A DNA stretch of 38,066 nt from an uncultured Bacteroidales bacterium (GTDB taxonomy: Bacteria > Bacteroidota > Bacteroidia > Bacteroidales > F082), in NCBI GenBank assembly GCA_900318265.1, contig ONKA01000021.1, positions 1 to 38,066 of the forward strand, in the 5' to 3' direction. The notes under the pieces are model-generated. The model saw nothing but the letters and a program-made list of their open reading frames with translations, made no database searches and was not told the origin of the DNA. Positions 17,430 through 24,679 of the stretch are shown one piece after another. Numbering within the stretch: position 1 is the stretch's first letter; every line of letters begins with the position of its first letter. The translations under genes and the position numbers were made by a program.

Positions 17430-18266
17430 TTATTTCAGGCCACCCCAAGTGCCACGGATGGTCTTGCACTGCGTGTAGGTGGAGGGGCAGTTGCAGACTT
17501 TGTAGGTAGTGCCGTCATAAGGCAAGAAAATGTCAACTGCACGCTGCTCCGAGTCCCAACCTTTGGCAAGGATGTAAGTGTAGTAGGTGGTTCCACCCAT
17601 CATTGGCGAGTCTTGAACGCCGTTGGGCGAGGAGCACATCTCGACGGTATAGGGCTCTTCAGGAGCGTAGGCGTTGGTGCACACGGCGCCTTTCAGCAAG
17701 GCGGCGGCCATGTAACGCTGGATGTACTGGTCGTTCTCGGGGCTGAACTCCGAGGGGACGAGTTTGGTCTTCAAGATGCGGATGATGCCGTCGACGGTGG
17801 AAGAGCTGTTGCACAGCAGGTCAAAGCATTTCTTGCCGGTGGAGGCGTCGCGGGCATAGAGCTCAATGGCCATGGGGATCATGGCAGCCGTGCCTTGGAT
17901 CGACTTGCCCAGGAGACCGTTGTAGACGGCTTCAAACTCGGCATAGCCTGAAGGGATGTTGGTGAAGGTCACCGTGGCCGTGGGCGTGCGGTGTTCGTTG
18001 CTGTTGAAGTTGATGTCGCCATTCACCGTGTAGGTGTGCGAGCCATAGGTCAAGGTGTTGCCCGACACTTGTGGGCTGGCTTTGGTCTCGCTGACGAGCG
18101 AATGCCACTGGTCTTTGGGCTGCACGAGCTTCTCAAGACCGCCCGTGTCGATGGGCAAGTTGTTGAGGTTGACGCCGTTGGGGCAACTGGTCATGCAGAA
18201 GGTGAGGCCGAGGCCTAAAATCGCAAAGGCCAAACCTTTGCCAAATGCGTTGAAGCTTTTTTTCAT
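17430..18266 (-). CDS. Predicted lipoprotein, possibly DUF6935-like
   Basis: A 278-residue protein starting MKKSFNAFGKGLAFAILGLG and then LTFCMTSC. The lipid-bearing cysteine is probably C28 in MTSC, with C24 as an alternative. The mature part has a beta-rich N-terminal half (YGSHTYTVNGDINF, TATVTFTNIPSGYAEFEAVY) and a helical segment GTAAMIPMAIELYARD. A C-terminal region follows with EEPYTVEMCSSPNGVQDSP, YYTYILAKGWDSEQRAV and CPSTYTQCKTIRGTWGGLK. The ending resembles, from memory, an uncharacterised family (DUF6935) shared by Bacteroidetes and Firmicutes; this is tentative. It has its own promoter, divergent from the lipoprotein array at 18398, and its own terminator. Function unknown; outer-membrane or periplasmic anchoring is inferred from the lipobox. 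Confidence 0.8.
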   Translation of the reverse strand: MKKSFNAFGKGLAFAILGLGLTFCMTSCPNGVNLNNLPIDTGGLEKLVQPKDQWHSLVSETKASPQVSGNTLTYGSHTYTVNGDINFNSNEHRTPTATVTFTNIPSGYAEFEAVYNGLLGKSIQGTAAMIPMAIELYARDASTGKKCFDLLCNSSSTVDGIIRILKTKLVPSEFSPENDQYIQRYMAAALLKGAVCTNAYAPEEPYTVEMCSSPNGVQDSPMMGGTTYYTYILAKGWDSEQRAVDIFLPYDGTTYKVCNCPSTYTQCKTIRGTWGGLK

Positions 18267-18293
18267 GATGTTGTATTTTTAGGTTCGTTGGTG

Positions 18294-18301
18294 CAAAAGT
18301 A
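18294..18301 (-). promoter_or_regulatory. -7 box of the lipoprotein gene
   Basis: TACTTTTG on the minus strand fits TAnnTTTG and lies 27 bases upstream of the start at 18266. The -33 region is not a clear TTG. Confidence 0.5.
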
Positions 18302-18365
18302 GATAATTTTTTAAACGGACGGCCTATTTTTTTCAATTTCTTACAACAAATTTGGATTTTTCTAT

Positions 18366-18373
18366 TATCTTTG
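18366..18373 (+). promoter_or_regulatory. -7 box of the lipoprotein/radical SAM operon
   Basis: TATCTTTG fits TAnnTTTG perfectly and lies 24 bases before the first lipoprotein start at 18398. The -33 element is weak. No other such box is obvious between the following genes, which suggests that this promoter drives the whole array. Confidence 0.6.
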
Positions 18374-18397
18374 CAGCGTTATATAACATCAAAAACA

Positions 18398-18889
18398 ATG
18401 AAAAAAGTAGTCCGAATAGTTTGGATAGGCGCCCTTACAGGGTTGGCTTTCTTGGTAGCATGTTGCTCCACCAAGGGTCTCACTAAGGCAGAGAAGAAAC
18501 AATTAAAGAGAGACCGAGACTCCATCCAGCAGGCTCTTGACATGTATTGGATGTCGTGTCCCGACTCCGAGCCTAGTCCGGAATTTATGGTGGAATACAA
18601 CCGTCTTCAATATCAGATTGACTCCATCAACTATCGTTTAGGTAAAAGAGTCGATTTGGAAGAAAGCAAACGGATTTTGGAAGAAAGCAAACAAAAAGCG
18701 AATATGAATAAGGATCGTACTGCCCTTCAGCAACGCATCGACGAGCTGAGGATGGCCTTGGAACGTCGCGAAGGCGCTTGCATCTACGGATCGCCGGAAG
18801 TCATGAAAGAATATGGCAAGAAGACGCAAGAGATGCGTGACGAGCTGAAAACCCTTGAGGATCAACTCGAAGGAATGAATAAGAAATAA
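18398..18889 (+). CDS. YG[SP]P-motif lipoprotein 1 of the radical SAM array
   Basis: A 163-residue lipoprotein. The signal peptide MKKVVRIVWIGALTGLAFL is followed by VAC, giving lipid cysteine C22. The mature protein is highly charged and helical, with two parts. An N-terminal module (EKKQLKRDRDSIQQAL to IDSINYRLGKRVDL) is also found in lipoproteins 4 and 5. A C-terminal helical hairpin, RIDELRMALERREGACIYGS to LKTLEDQLEG, places YGSP (Y130-P133) at the turn. It is first in the operon and ends 17 bases before lipoprotein 2. I chose the ATG at 18398; an upstream in-frame start at 18371 falls inside the promoter. No enzymatic motif is seen. It is a likely substrate of the radical SAM enzyme at 20846, by inference from the gene neighbourhood. 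Confidence 0.85.
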   Translation: MKKVVRIVWIGALTGLAFLVACCSTKGLTKAEKKQLKRDRDSIQQALDMYWMSCPDSEPSPEFMVEYNRLQYQIDSINYRLGKRVDLEESKRILEESKQKANMNKDRTALQQRIDELRMALERREGACIYGSPEVMKEYGKKTQEMRDELKTLEDQLEGMNKK

Positions 18890-18906
18890 CATTAAACCAT
18901 TGCGCT

Positions 18907-19233
18907 ATGGGAAAATGGTTCCGTAAGCTTTGGATAGGCTTATTGTCGGGCACGGCAGCCTTGGCGGCATGTAACATCTTCTCGCCGCCGCCCTGCTATT
19001 ATGGCCCGCCACCTATAGATCCAGCTCAGGATTCGGTTACGCAGTCCAAACAGAACAAGCTTGAAATGTTGCGCCAACGTATCGACGAAATCCATGGTGT
19101 CCTCGAGGAACGCCGAAATTCCGAGATTTATGGCCCGCCCGAGATGATGGAAGAGTATGCGAGGGAGAATAGGCGCTTGCAAGCCGAGGCCGATTCCCTT
19201 GAGCAAGAACTGAAAGCTTTGGAAATGGAATAA
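18907..19233 (+). CDS. YG[SP]P-motif lipoprotein 2 of the radical SAM array
   Basis: A 108-residue lipoprotein with signal peptide MGKWFRKLWIGLLSGTAALA followed by AC, so the lipid cysteine is again C22. A short proline-rich stretch after the cysteine contains CYYGPPP (Y32-P36), the first YGPP copy and the only one outside a predicted helical hairpin. Then comes a hairpin: RQRIDEIHGVLEERRNSEI, YGPP (Y75-P78), and EMMEEYARENRRLQAEADSL. It lacks the N-terminal DSINYRLG module of lipoproteins 1, 4 and 5. The leader ATTGCGCT just before its ATG resembles the leaders of lipoproteins 3 and 5, as expected for tandem duplication. No catalytic motif is visible. Confidence 0.85.
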   Translation: MGKWFRKLWIGLLSGTAALAACNIFSPPPCYYGPPPIDPAQDSVTQSKQNKLEMLRQRIDEIHGVLEERRNSEIYGPPEMMEEYARENRRLQAEADSLEQELKALEME

Positions 19234-19247
19234 TAAAGTATTGCGAT

Positions 19248-19511
19248 ATGAAGAAAACACTTAATGCCATACGTATAGGTCTCTTCGTGGGATTGGCCTT
19301 CTTGTTTGCCTGTGGCTCTTCGCCCAAAGACAAAAAACGTCAAGAGCTCCGTGGCAGGATTGACCAAATCCAGGAAATCCTTTCAAAACGCAGCGCGGAA
19401 GCTATCTATGGCTCCCCACAGATGATGCTTGAAAGGGAAGAACAGAACAACCGTTTGGTGGCGGAGAGGGATTCGCTGGAGAAAGAGCTGAAAAAGCTGG
19501 ATGAGGAATAA
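19248..19511 (+). CDS. YG[SP]P-motif lipoprotein 3 of the radical SAM array
   Basis: The smallest member, 87 residues. The signal peptide MKKTLNAIRIGLFVGLAFLF is followed by AC (C22). After a short GSSPKDKK linker, nearly the whole mature protein is one helical hairpin: RGRIDQIQEILSKRSAEAI, YGSP (Y54-P57), then QMMLEREEQNNRLVAERDSL and EKELKKLDEE. It therefore shows the minimal unit of the family. Its start follows lipoprotein 2 by 14 bases with the leader TATTGCGAT. It is easily missed by length-filtered gene finders. No enzyme motif is seen; a structural or substrate role is inferred. Confidence 0.85.
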   Translation: MKKTLNAIRIGLFVGLAFLFACGSSPKDKKRQELRGRIDQIQEILSKRSAEAIYGSPQMMLEREEQNNRLVAERDSLEKELKKLDEE

Positions 19512-19525
19512 CTAAACTTGTTGAT

Positions 19526-20278
19526 ATGAAAAAGGTGGTTCGCTCAATATGGATTTGCGCCCTTTCCGGACTCGCTTTTTTGGGCGCCTGCTGTAGCTCG
19601 CGCGGCTTATCCAGGGCAGAAAAGAAAAAGCTGAAGAAAGAGCGTGACGCCATTGAACAAACTCTGGCAAAGGAGCTCACTTTTAAAGAAGACACTGGCT
19701 GTTGGGGCTTTGTTGAAGAACGAGCGGAACGCTACGAACTCATGAACAAGCTTGATTCCATCAATTTCCGTTTGGGCGAGGACGTCGATTTGGCTAAGAA
19801 TGTGCACCGACGTGAATTGCAGGGTCATCTTGATACCTTATACTATAGTCTTTACAATTTCGATAATGCATTGATATATGGGCCGCCGGATGATATGGGT
19901 TCGTATTATGCTGAACGTGCTGGCAGACGGAGAGCAATGGTGGCGGATATTGATAACACCAAAAAAGAATTGGAGTTGTTGGACCATCCGGAAATGGAAC
20001 AAAACCCTACACAACGTCGTCGTGAATTGGAAAGCAGGCTTGAGTCGCTAAGAAACACCATTGAGGAACGCGAAGGCGCGCGCGTATACGGCTCACCTGA
20101 AGTGATTCAAGAATATAGGAGGGAAACGCAGCGTTTGCGCCAAGAAGCCGATTCGCTTCAACAGGAAATCAAGGCTTTGGAAGAAACAGAAGAGGCCATC
20201 AAAGTTCTGCCTGTTAGGAAAGTGGAGGGACGTGCTGCAGATGTGCTGTATGGTCCGCCGACGCCTAAGCGTAAATAA
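19526..20278 (+). CDS. YG[SP]P-motif lipoprotein 4, three-motif member
   Basis: The longest member, 250 residues. The signal peptide MKKVVRSIWICALSGLAFLG is followed by AC (C22) and is nearly identical to those of lipoproteins 1 and 5. It has the N-terminal charged module (EKKKLKKERDAIEQTL to LDSINFRLGEDVDL) and then two helical hairpins with YGPP at Y118-P121 and YGSP at Y188-P191. A third YGPP lies at Y242-P245, close to the C-terminus (VLYGPPTPKRK). The second hairpin, RLESLRNTIEEREGARV, is closer to the hairpin of lipoprotein 1 than to its own first hairpin. This suggests growth by module duplication and exchange between genes. It is a candidate multi-site substrate of the downstream maturase. 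Confidence 0.85.
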   Translation: MKKVVRSIWICALSGLAFLGACCSSRGLSRAEKKKLKKERDAIEQTLAKELTFKEDTGCWGFVEERAERYELMNKLDSINFRLGEDVDLAKNVHRRELQGHLDTLYYSLYNFDNALIYGPPDDMGSYYAERAGRRRAMVADIDNTKKELELLDHPEMEQNPTQRRRELESRLESLRNTIEEREGARVYGSPEVIQEYRRETQRLRQEADSLQQEIKALEETEEAIKVLPVRKVEGRAADVLYGPPTPKRK

Positions 20279-20290
20279 AGAATTGCGACA

Positions 20291-20839
20291 ATGAAAAAAG
20301 TAGTTCGCATAGTATGGATCAGCGCCTTGACGGGACTTGCCTTCCTGTCCGCCTGCTTGACGCAGAACGGCTTGACCCGCAAGGAACGCAAGCAACTTCG
20401 TAAAGAGCGAGAGCAAGTCGAAATGCAACTTGCCGAATGCCAAAAAGTTACAGAACTCCCAATACATGAGGCGTTCTATTCCAAATACATGGAGTACTTT
20501 GAAAAGAAGTATGCCTTAGAGAATAAACTCGACTCCATCAATTACCGTCTAGGCGACAGTATCGACCTCGACCGTAACATTCGTCGTCGTCAAATCATGA
20601 AGCGTATTGATTCGTTGACTTTCCTTATTGAGACCTATAATCCGCCTTGTGTCTACGGCCCCCCTCCAGGGATGTATCCAGATTACGATGAAGAACAAGC
20701 TAATAAGGAAAGTGATATTTCCATTTGGGAGAGACAATTGAAAGAGGCGAAAAAAGAGCTGGATGAATTTGATATTTCTCGTTTACCGGATGCCGAAGTT
20801 TTGTATGGTAGTCCATATGAGATACGGCTAAAAAAGTAG
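20291..20839 (+). CDS. YG[SP]P-motif lipoprotein 5 of the radical SAM array
   Basis: A 182-residue lipoprotein with signal peptide MKKVVRIVWISALTGLAFLS followed by AC (C22). The N-terminal module ERKQLRKEREQVEMQL to LDSINYRLGDSIDL is shared with lipoproteins 1 and 4. One hairpin, RIDSLTFLIETYNPPCV, carries YGPPP (Y122-P126); a second motif YGSP (Y172-P175) lies near the C-terminus in VLYGSPYEIRLKK, matching the terminal copy of lipoprotein 4. Its stop lies six bases before the radical SAM start, so translation of the two is probably coupled. This tight junction is the main physical link between the lipoprotein array and the enzyme. Confidence 0.85.
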   Translation: MKKVVRIVWISALTGLAFLSACLTQNGLTRKERKQLRKEREQVEMQLAECQKVTELPIHEAFYSKYMEYFEKKYALENKLDSINYRLGDSIDLDRNIRRRQIMKRIDSLTFLIETYNPPCVYGPPPGMYPDYDEEQANKESDISIWERQLKEAKKELDEFDISRLPDAEVLYGSPYEIRLKK

Positions 20840-20845
20840 ATTAAA

Positions 20846-21931
20846 ATGAGCGAACGCTTAGGCTTATATAAAAAGTTGATGCTCGAACTCAACCGCGCAG
20901 TGCTGCAAAAACGCACCGACGAGCACGAGCTTCACCAATTGTTTTGGGAGTGTACGTTGCGTTGCAACCTCAACTGCCGCCATTGCGGCTCCGATTGTCG
21001 TATGCTCTCCGAGAAGGACGACATGCCACTTGAGGATTTCCTCAAAGTGTTGGACGAGATTCGCGAACATCAAGACCCGGGCAAGCTGATGGTGATCACT
21101 ACGGGGGGCGAACCCACTGTGCGCCCCGACTTGGCCCAATGCGGTGCCGAGATTTCGAAACGTGGCTTCGTTTGGGGCATGGTGTGCAACGGCATGCTGC
21201 TCTCGGCTGAGAAACTCAACGAGTTTATGGATGCCGGACTGAAATCGTTGGCGGTGAGCTTTGACGGATTCGAGGAAGACCACAACTGGATGCGCGGCAA
21301 CCCGAACAGCTACAAGAACGTGCTGCGTGCCGTGGAGGCCATGAAACAACATCCGAGCCTCACTTGGGATGTCATCACATGCGTCAACCAACGCACCATC
21401 AAGTATTTGCCGCAGTTCCGAGATTTCCTTATCTCCTTGGGTATCCGTCGTTGGCGTCTGTTCACGGTGTTCCCCTTCGGCCGCGCCGCCAACGAGCCCG
21501 ACTTCAAGCTCAGCAACGAGCAGTTTGTGATGATGATGGAGTTCATCCGTCAGACAAGGTTGGAAGGCAGGATCCGCGCCGACTATGGCTGCGACGGTTT
21601 CCTTGGCAAGTATGAGGGCGAGGTGCGCAACCACTATTTCTCGTGCAGTGCAGGCATCAACGTGGCCTCGGTGCTGGCCGACGGCTCCATCTCGGGCTGC
21701 CTCAGCATCCGTAGTGACTATCACCAGGGCAACATCTATAAGGACAGCTTCTGGGACGTGTGGCAAAACAAGTTCCAGGTCTATCGTGACCACTCATGGA
21801 TGAAGACCGGCCAATGCGCCGACTGCAAGATGTGGCGCTATTGCCTGGGCAACGGCATGCACCTCCGCGATGGCGACGGGAAATTGCAGATCTGTCAATA
21901 CCACATGATTGTTGGCAACGACAAATCCTAA
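20846..21931 (+). CDS. Radical SAM/SPASM enzyme of the rSAM/lipoprotein type
   Basis: A 361-residue radical SAM protein. The cluster-binding CxxxCxxC is C40, C44, C47 (CNLNCRHC), with extra cysteines C36 and C51. A GGEP motif (ITTGGEPTVRPDL) follows near residue 88. The C-terminal SPASM region has C267, C285, then C324, C327, C333 and C350 (CADCKMWRYC), which would bind auxiliary 4Fe-4S clusters. SPASM enzymes typically modify peptides or proteins, as in anaerobic sulfatase maturation and sactipeptide formation. From memory it fits the family annotated as rSAM/lipoprotein system enzyme (TIGR04133), found next to lipoproteins in Bacteroidetes. Six bases separate it from lipoprotein 5. There is no signal peptide, so it would act in the cytoplasm before lipoprotein export. 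The exact reaction is unknown. Confidence 0.88.
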   Translation: MSERLGLYKKLMLELNRAVLQKRTDEHELHQLFWECTLRCNLNCRHCGSDCRMLSEKDDMPLEDFLKVLDEIREHQDPGKLMVITTGGEPTVRPDLAQCGAEISKRGFVWGMVCNGMLLSAEKLNEFMDAGLKSLAVSFDGFEEDHNWMRGNPNSYKNVLRAVEAMKQHPSLTWDVITCVNQRTIKYLPQFRDFLISLGIRRWRLFTVFPFGRAANEPDFKLSNEQFVMMMEFIRQTRLEGRIRADYGCDGFLGKYEGEVRNHYFSCSAGINVASVLADGSISGCLSIRSDYHQGNIYKDSFWDVWQNKFQVYRDHSWMKTGQCADCKMWRYCLGNGMHLRDGDGKLQICQYHMIVGNDKS

Positions 21932-21934
21932 ATT

Positions 21935-21962
21935 GTCAATTATCAATTATCAATTCTCAATT
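21935..21962 (+). repeat. Heptamer array before aroK
   Basis: Four 7-base units: GTCAATT, ATCAATT, ATCAATT, CTCAATT. The last base is also the first base of the TTG start codon of aroK. The array fills the gap between the radical SAM gene and aroK. Confidence 0.7.
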
Positions 21963-22471
21963 TGAATCGAATCTACATCGTCGGATATATGGGTGCGGGT
22001 AAGACCACTGCCGCACGGCGTCTCGCCCAGCGCTTGGGTTGGGAGGTGGTCGACACGGATGCCCTGTTCGAGGAGAAATACAAGATTTCGGTCAACGACT
22101 TCTTCAACAAATACGATGAAGCGCTGTACCGTAAGCTTGAATCCGAGGTGCTGAAGGCTACCGAGAGCCTGGAAAACGTGGTGGTTTCAACGGGCGGCGG
22201 CACGGCCTGTTATTTCGACAATATGGAATGGATGAACCAACATGGACTGACGGTCTTCATGCACATCAGTCCCAAGGCTGCCGTCGACCGCGTCATCCAT
22301 TCGCGCCATAAACGTCCTTTGGTCGAAGGCAAGAGCGAGGAAGAGTTGACTGATTTCGTTAACAAGCACTATGCCTCGCGTATGCCGTTCTATGAAAAGG
22401 CCAGAATCACCGTGAAGTCGGAAGACCTCGACGTTGATGGCATGATGAACACGATAAAAGAAAACCTCTAG
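21962..22471 (+). CDS. aroK: Shikimate kinase
   Basis: A 169-residue enzyme that phosphorylates shikimate with ATP in the chorismate (aromatic amino acid) pathway. The Walker A motif GYMGAGKTT lies at residues 8-16, followed by the substrate-binding VDTDALFEE near 30, the GGGTA loop near 77, and RPL near 119 in the lid. Length is normal for AroK. The start is TTG, overlapping the heptamer array; it places the P-loop at the normal distance from the N-terminus, and the next ATG would delete part of it. It follows the radical SAM gene by 30 bases and overlaps or abuts the sensor kinase gene. A second enzyme of the same pathway, aroE, lies at 33685-32945. Confidence 0.9.
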   Translation: MNRIYIVGYMGAGKTTAARRLAQRLGWEVVDTDALFEEKYKISVNDFFNKYDEALYRKLESEVLKATESLENVVVSTGGGTACYFDNMEWMNQHGLTVFMHISPKAAVDRVIHSRHKRPLVEGKSEEELTDFVNKHYASRMPFYEKARITVKSEDLDVDGMMNTIKENL

Positions 22472-22473
22472 TG

Positions 22474-24366
22474 ATGAAGAAAGTATTTCTATTAATAGGT
22501 GTGCTGTGGGCTTGCCTGTTTGCTTCGGCGCAAGATCTCGACAGCCTTTTTCAGGTCTTTGAAAACAATAGGGGAGAGGCGGCCTATCGTGCGGCATTGG
22601 CCATCGATGAGACCATAGGCCGCGAACCCAATTTCGATGCCGACACCGACAAGGACGAGATCAAGCTGAAGGTGCTGCGCACGATGATCCTTTATTTCTT
22701 CAACAACAACGATTTCCAGCATGTGGTGCAGTATTCCGAAGTCGGCATCGCCCACTATCAAAAGATCGGTGACCTTTTCAACCAAGCCGGCTGCACGATG
22801 ACCTTGGCCAATGCCTACCAGCGTCTCGGGCAATTGGACAAAGCCATCGACTGCTACAACCAGTGCAACGACCTCATGGACCAGATCGGCGGCGAGATGG
22901 CCGAAGTCAACAAACGCTATGTCATCAACAACATCGCGGAGATCCACCTCTCCATGGGCGAATACGAAACAGCTGAGGAGATGTACCGCAAGTGCATCGA
23001 CATGCTCGGCACCATCGACCCTGCTGACACCGCCTCTAACCTCGACTTGGCTACTTATTACCAGAACCTGGCCGAGGTGCGCATCGCCCAAGACAATCCC
23101 GAGGCGGTGGGTTTCGCCGAGCAGTCGCTGGAACTGTCAAAGAAATACATGGACACCCCGCATAAGATCATCAACAGGTTGATGGCCTTGTCGAAGGCGT
23201 ATCATATCGTCGATCGCAACGACGAGAGTGCCGAGCTGATGGACGAGGCCTTGGGCATCGCGGTAGAAAACGGCGAGACCTTCTTGGAGACCGGTATTTA
23301 CCTGCAAAAAGGCGACTTCACCAAGGCGATAGCCATGGCTGACGAAAACCATTTCGACGAGCTACTCCAGGAGGCGCTTCAAGGCGCCTATTTGGCGGAA
23401 CGGGAGCGCAATCCCAAGCTGGCGCTGGAGTATTTTGAAAGGAGCGTGATGATGAAAGACTCCGTCTTCAACGAGAAGCAGCAGGAACTCATCCGCGACT
23501 ATCAGGTGCGTTATGCCACCCAGGAGAAAGAACACGCCCTAGCCATGGAGCAGGAAAAATCGAAGCGCAACAGGATGTATGTCATCGTTTTGGCCGTCGT
23601 CGCGGCCTTGTTGCTCCTCATCGCATTTATCTGGTATCGTTTGGCACAAGCCCGCAAGAGACGCACCGAGGAGCTGGCCCACCTCAACGCCACCAAGGAC
23701 CGTCTGCTCTCCATCGTGTCGCACGACGTGAGGACACCCGTTGGGGCGATGTGTCAGGTGATGCGCGACCTGACCGACAACTACGACGGTATGGTCGAGA
23801 CCGACCGCAAGGCCAAGCTCGTCATGCTGCGCACCTCGTCGGAGGCCTTGAACGACCGCATGGAGAACATCATCCACTGGGTGAAGGGCGAGTTGGAGAA
23901 CAGCAAGGTTGAGCCTGTCGACTTCAACCTCTCCGAATTGGTCGACGGATGCATCAAGGAGCAGGCGATGGTTATTGATGCCAAGTCATTGAAAGTCTGT
24001 AATGAAGTGCCGAAAGTGATGATGGCTCACGACGACGCCAACGTGGTGCGCCTCGTGATGCAGAACCTGTTGAGCAACGCGGTGAAGTTCTCCTATCCCG
24101 ACGGTGAAGTCAGCGTGAAGGCGGAGGAGAAGGGCGGTCGCATCTGGATCGAGGTGAGCGACAACGGCATGGGCATCGGAGAGAAGAAACTGGAGAAGAT
24201 CTTCAAGTTCATGACCTCATCGGACAGCGGCACGAGTGGCGAGACGGGCACCGGCATCGGCCTCTTCGTCAGCAAGATGCTGGTGGATAAGATTGGCGGT
24301 GAGATTACGATTGAGAGTAGGAAAGATGAAGGCACGGTGGTCCGGTTCAGTGTCAGTGCTCATTAG
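22474..24366 (+). CDS. TPR-containing sensor histidine kinase
   Basis: A 630-residue membrane kinase. The signal peptide MKKVFLLIGVLWACLFASA is followed by a periplasmic region of TPR-like repeats, about residues 30-350 (GDLFNQAGCTMTLANAYQRL). One membrane segment lies at 368-390 (YVIVLAVVAALLLLIAFIWY), then a HisKA domain with H417 in SHDVRTP and a HATPase with NLLSNAVKFS, DNGMGI and GTGIGL. It would sense a periplasmic signal, autophosphorylate and pass phosphate to a regulator, probably the LuxR-type protein at 24680. I chose the ATG at 22474; a GTG three bases earlier overlaps the aroK stop. This TPR-transmembrane-kinase design is common in Bacteroidetes. The signal is unknown. Confidence 0.9.
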   Translation: MKKVFLLIGVLWACLFASAQDLDSLFQVFENNRGEAAYRAALAIDETIGREPNFDADTDKDEIKLKVLRTMILYFFNNNDFQHVVQYSEVGIAHYQKIGDLFNQAGCTMTLANAYQRLGQLDKAIDCYNQCNDLMDQIGGEMAEVNKRYVINNIAEIHLSMGEYETAEEMYRKCIDMLGTIDPADTASNLDLATYYQNLAEVRIAQDNPEAVGFAEQSLELSKKYMDTPHKIINRLMALSKAYHIVDRNDESAELMDEALGIAVENGETFLETGIYLQKGDFTKAIAMADENHFDELLQEALQGAYLAERERNPKLALEYFERSVMMKDSVFNEKQQELIRDYQVRYATQEKEHALAMEQEKSKRNRMYVIVLAVVAALLLLIAFIWYRLAQARKRRTEELAHLNATKDRLLSIVSHDVRTPVGAMCQVMRDLTDNYDGMVETDRKAKLVMLRTSSEALNDRMENIIHWVKGELENSKVEPVDFNLSELVDGCIKEQAMVIDAKSLKVCNEVPKVMMAHDDANVVRLVMQNLLSNAVKFSYPDGEVSVKAEEKGGRIWIEVSDNGMGIGEKKLEKIFKFMTSSDSGTSGETGTGIGLFVSKMLVDKIGGEITIESRKDEGTVVRFSVSAH

Positions 24367-24374
24367 TCTGTTGA

Positions 24375-24395
24375 CCCTGACTGCTGACCCTGACT
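24375..24395 (+). repeat. CTGACCC-type repeat, left inverted arm
   Basis: A 21-base stretch starting CCCTGACTGCTGACC is repeated exactly on the opposite strand at 24621-24641. The pair flanks the truncated four-helix-bundle gene. Further CTGACC units follow directly. Confidence 0.8.
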
Positions 24396-24444
24396 CTGAC
24401 CAATCCCACGTAAATAAAAAGTGTAACAATTAACAAAAGACAAC

Positions 24445-24615
24445 ATGAGAAATTTCAAAAACTATGATGTTTGGACGGACGGCGTTGATTTTTGCGTCGA
24501 AGTTTATAAGATGACGGAGCAGTTCCCTAAAAAGGAAACTTACGCTTTAAGCGATCAAATGCAAAGAGCAGCAGTCTCCATTCCTTCGAATGTGGCCGAA
24601 GCCTTCCCCTGGTAG
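24445..24615 (+). pseudogene. Truncated four-helix-bundle (23S rRNA IVP family) protein
   Basis: A 56-residue reading frame starting MRNFKNYDVWTDGVDFCVEV and ending SIPSNVAEAFPW. It matches the N-terminal half of the four-helix-bundle protein family (TIGR02436/PF05635, usually about 115-125 residues). That family carries a conserved RRAAVSIPSNIAEG motif, and homology breaks exactly at that motif. The C-terminal two helices are missing, so the product is unlikely to fold as in intact members. It lies between the sensor kinase and its presumed regulator, bounded by inverted copies of a 21-base repeat. It is probably the remnant of an insertion or deletion. Intact relatives occur inside rRNA intervening sequences or near mobile DNA. 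Confidence 0.75.
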
Positions 24616-24620
24616 AAACA

Positions 24621-24641
24621 AGTCAGGGTCAGCAGTCAGGG
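24621..24641 (-). repeat. CTGACCC-type repeat, right inverted arm
   Basis: This is the exact reverse complement, 21 of 21 bases, of 24375-24395. An additional GTCAGGGT unit follows. It begins six bases after the stop of the truncated four-helix gene. Confidence 0.8.
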
Positions 24642-24679
24642 TCAGGGTTAATAAAACAAGAAAGAAGAAGAAAAAAACA

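Noticed and set aside
17265-17951. Plus-strand frame crossing the repeat cluster and terminator
   Set aside because: Opposite the well-supported lipoprotein gene, no recognisable content, and it starts in noncoding DNA.
24590-24679. N-terminal extension of the response regulator
   Set aside because: It is encoded by the repeat arm and an A-rich tract (poly-lysine), outside the receiver fold.
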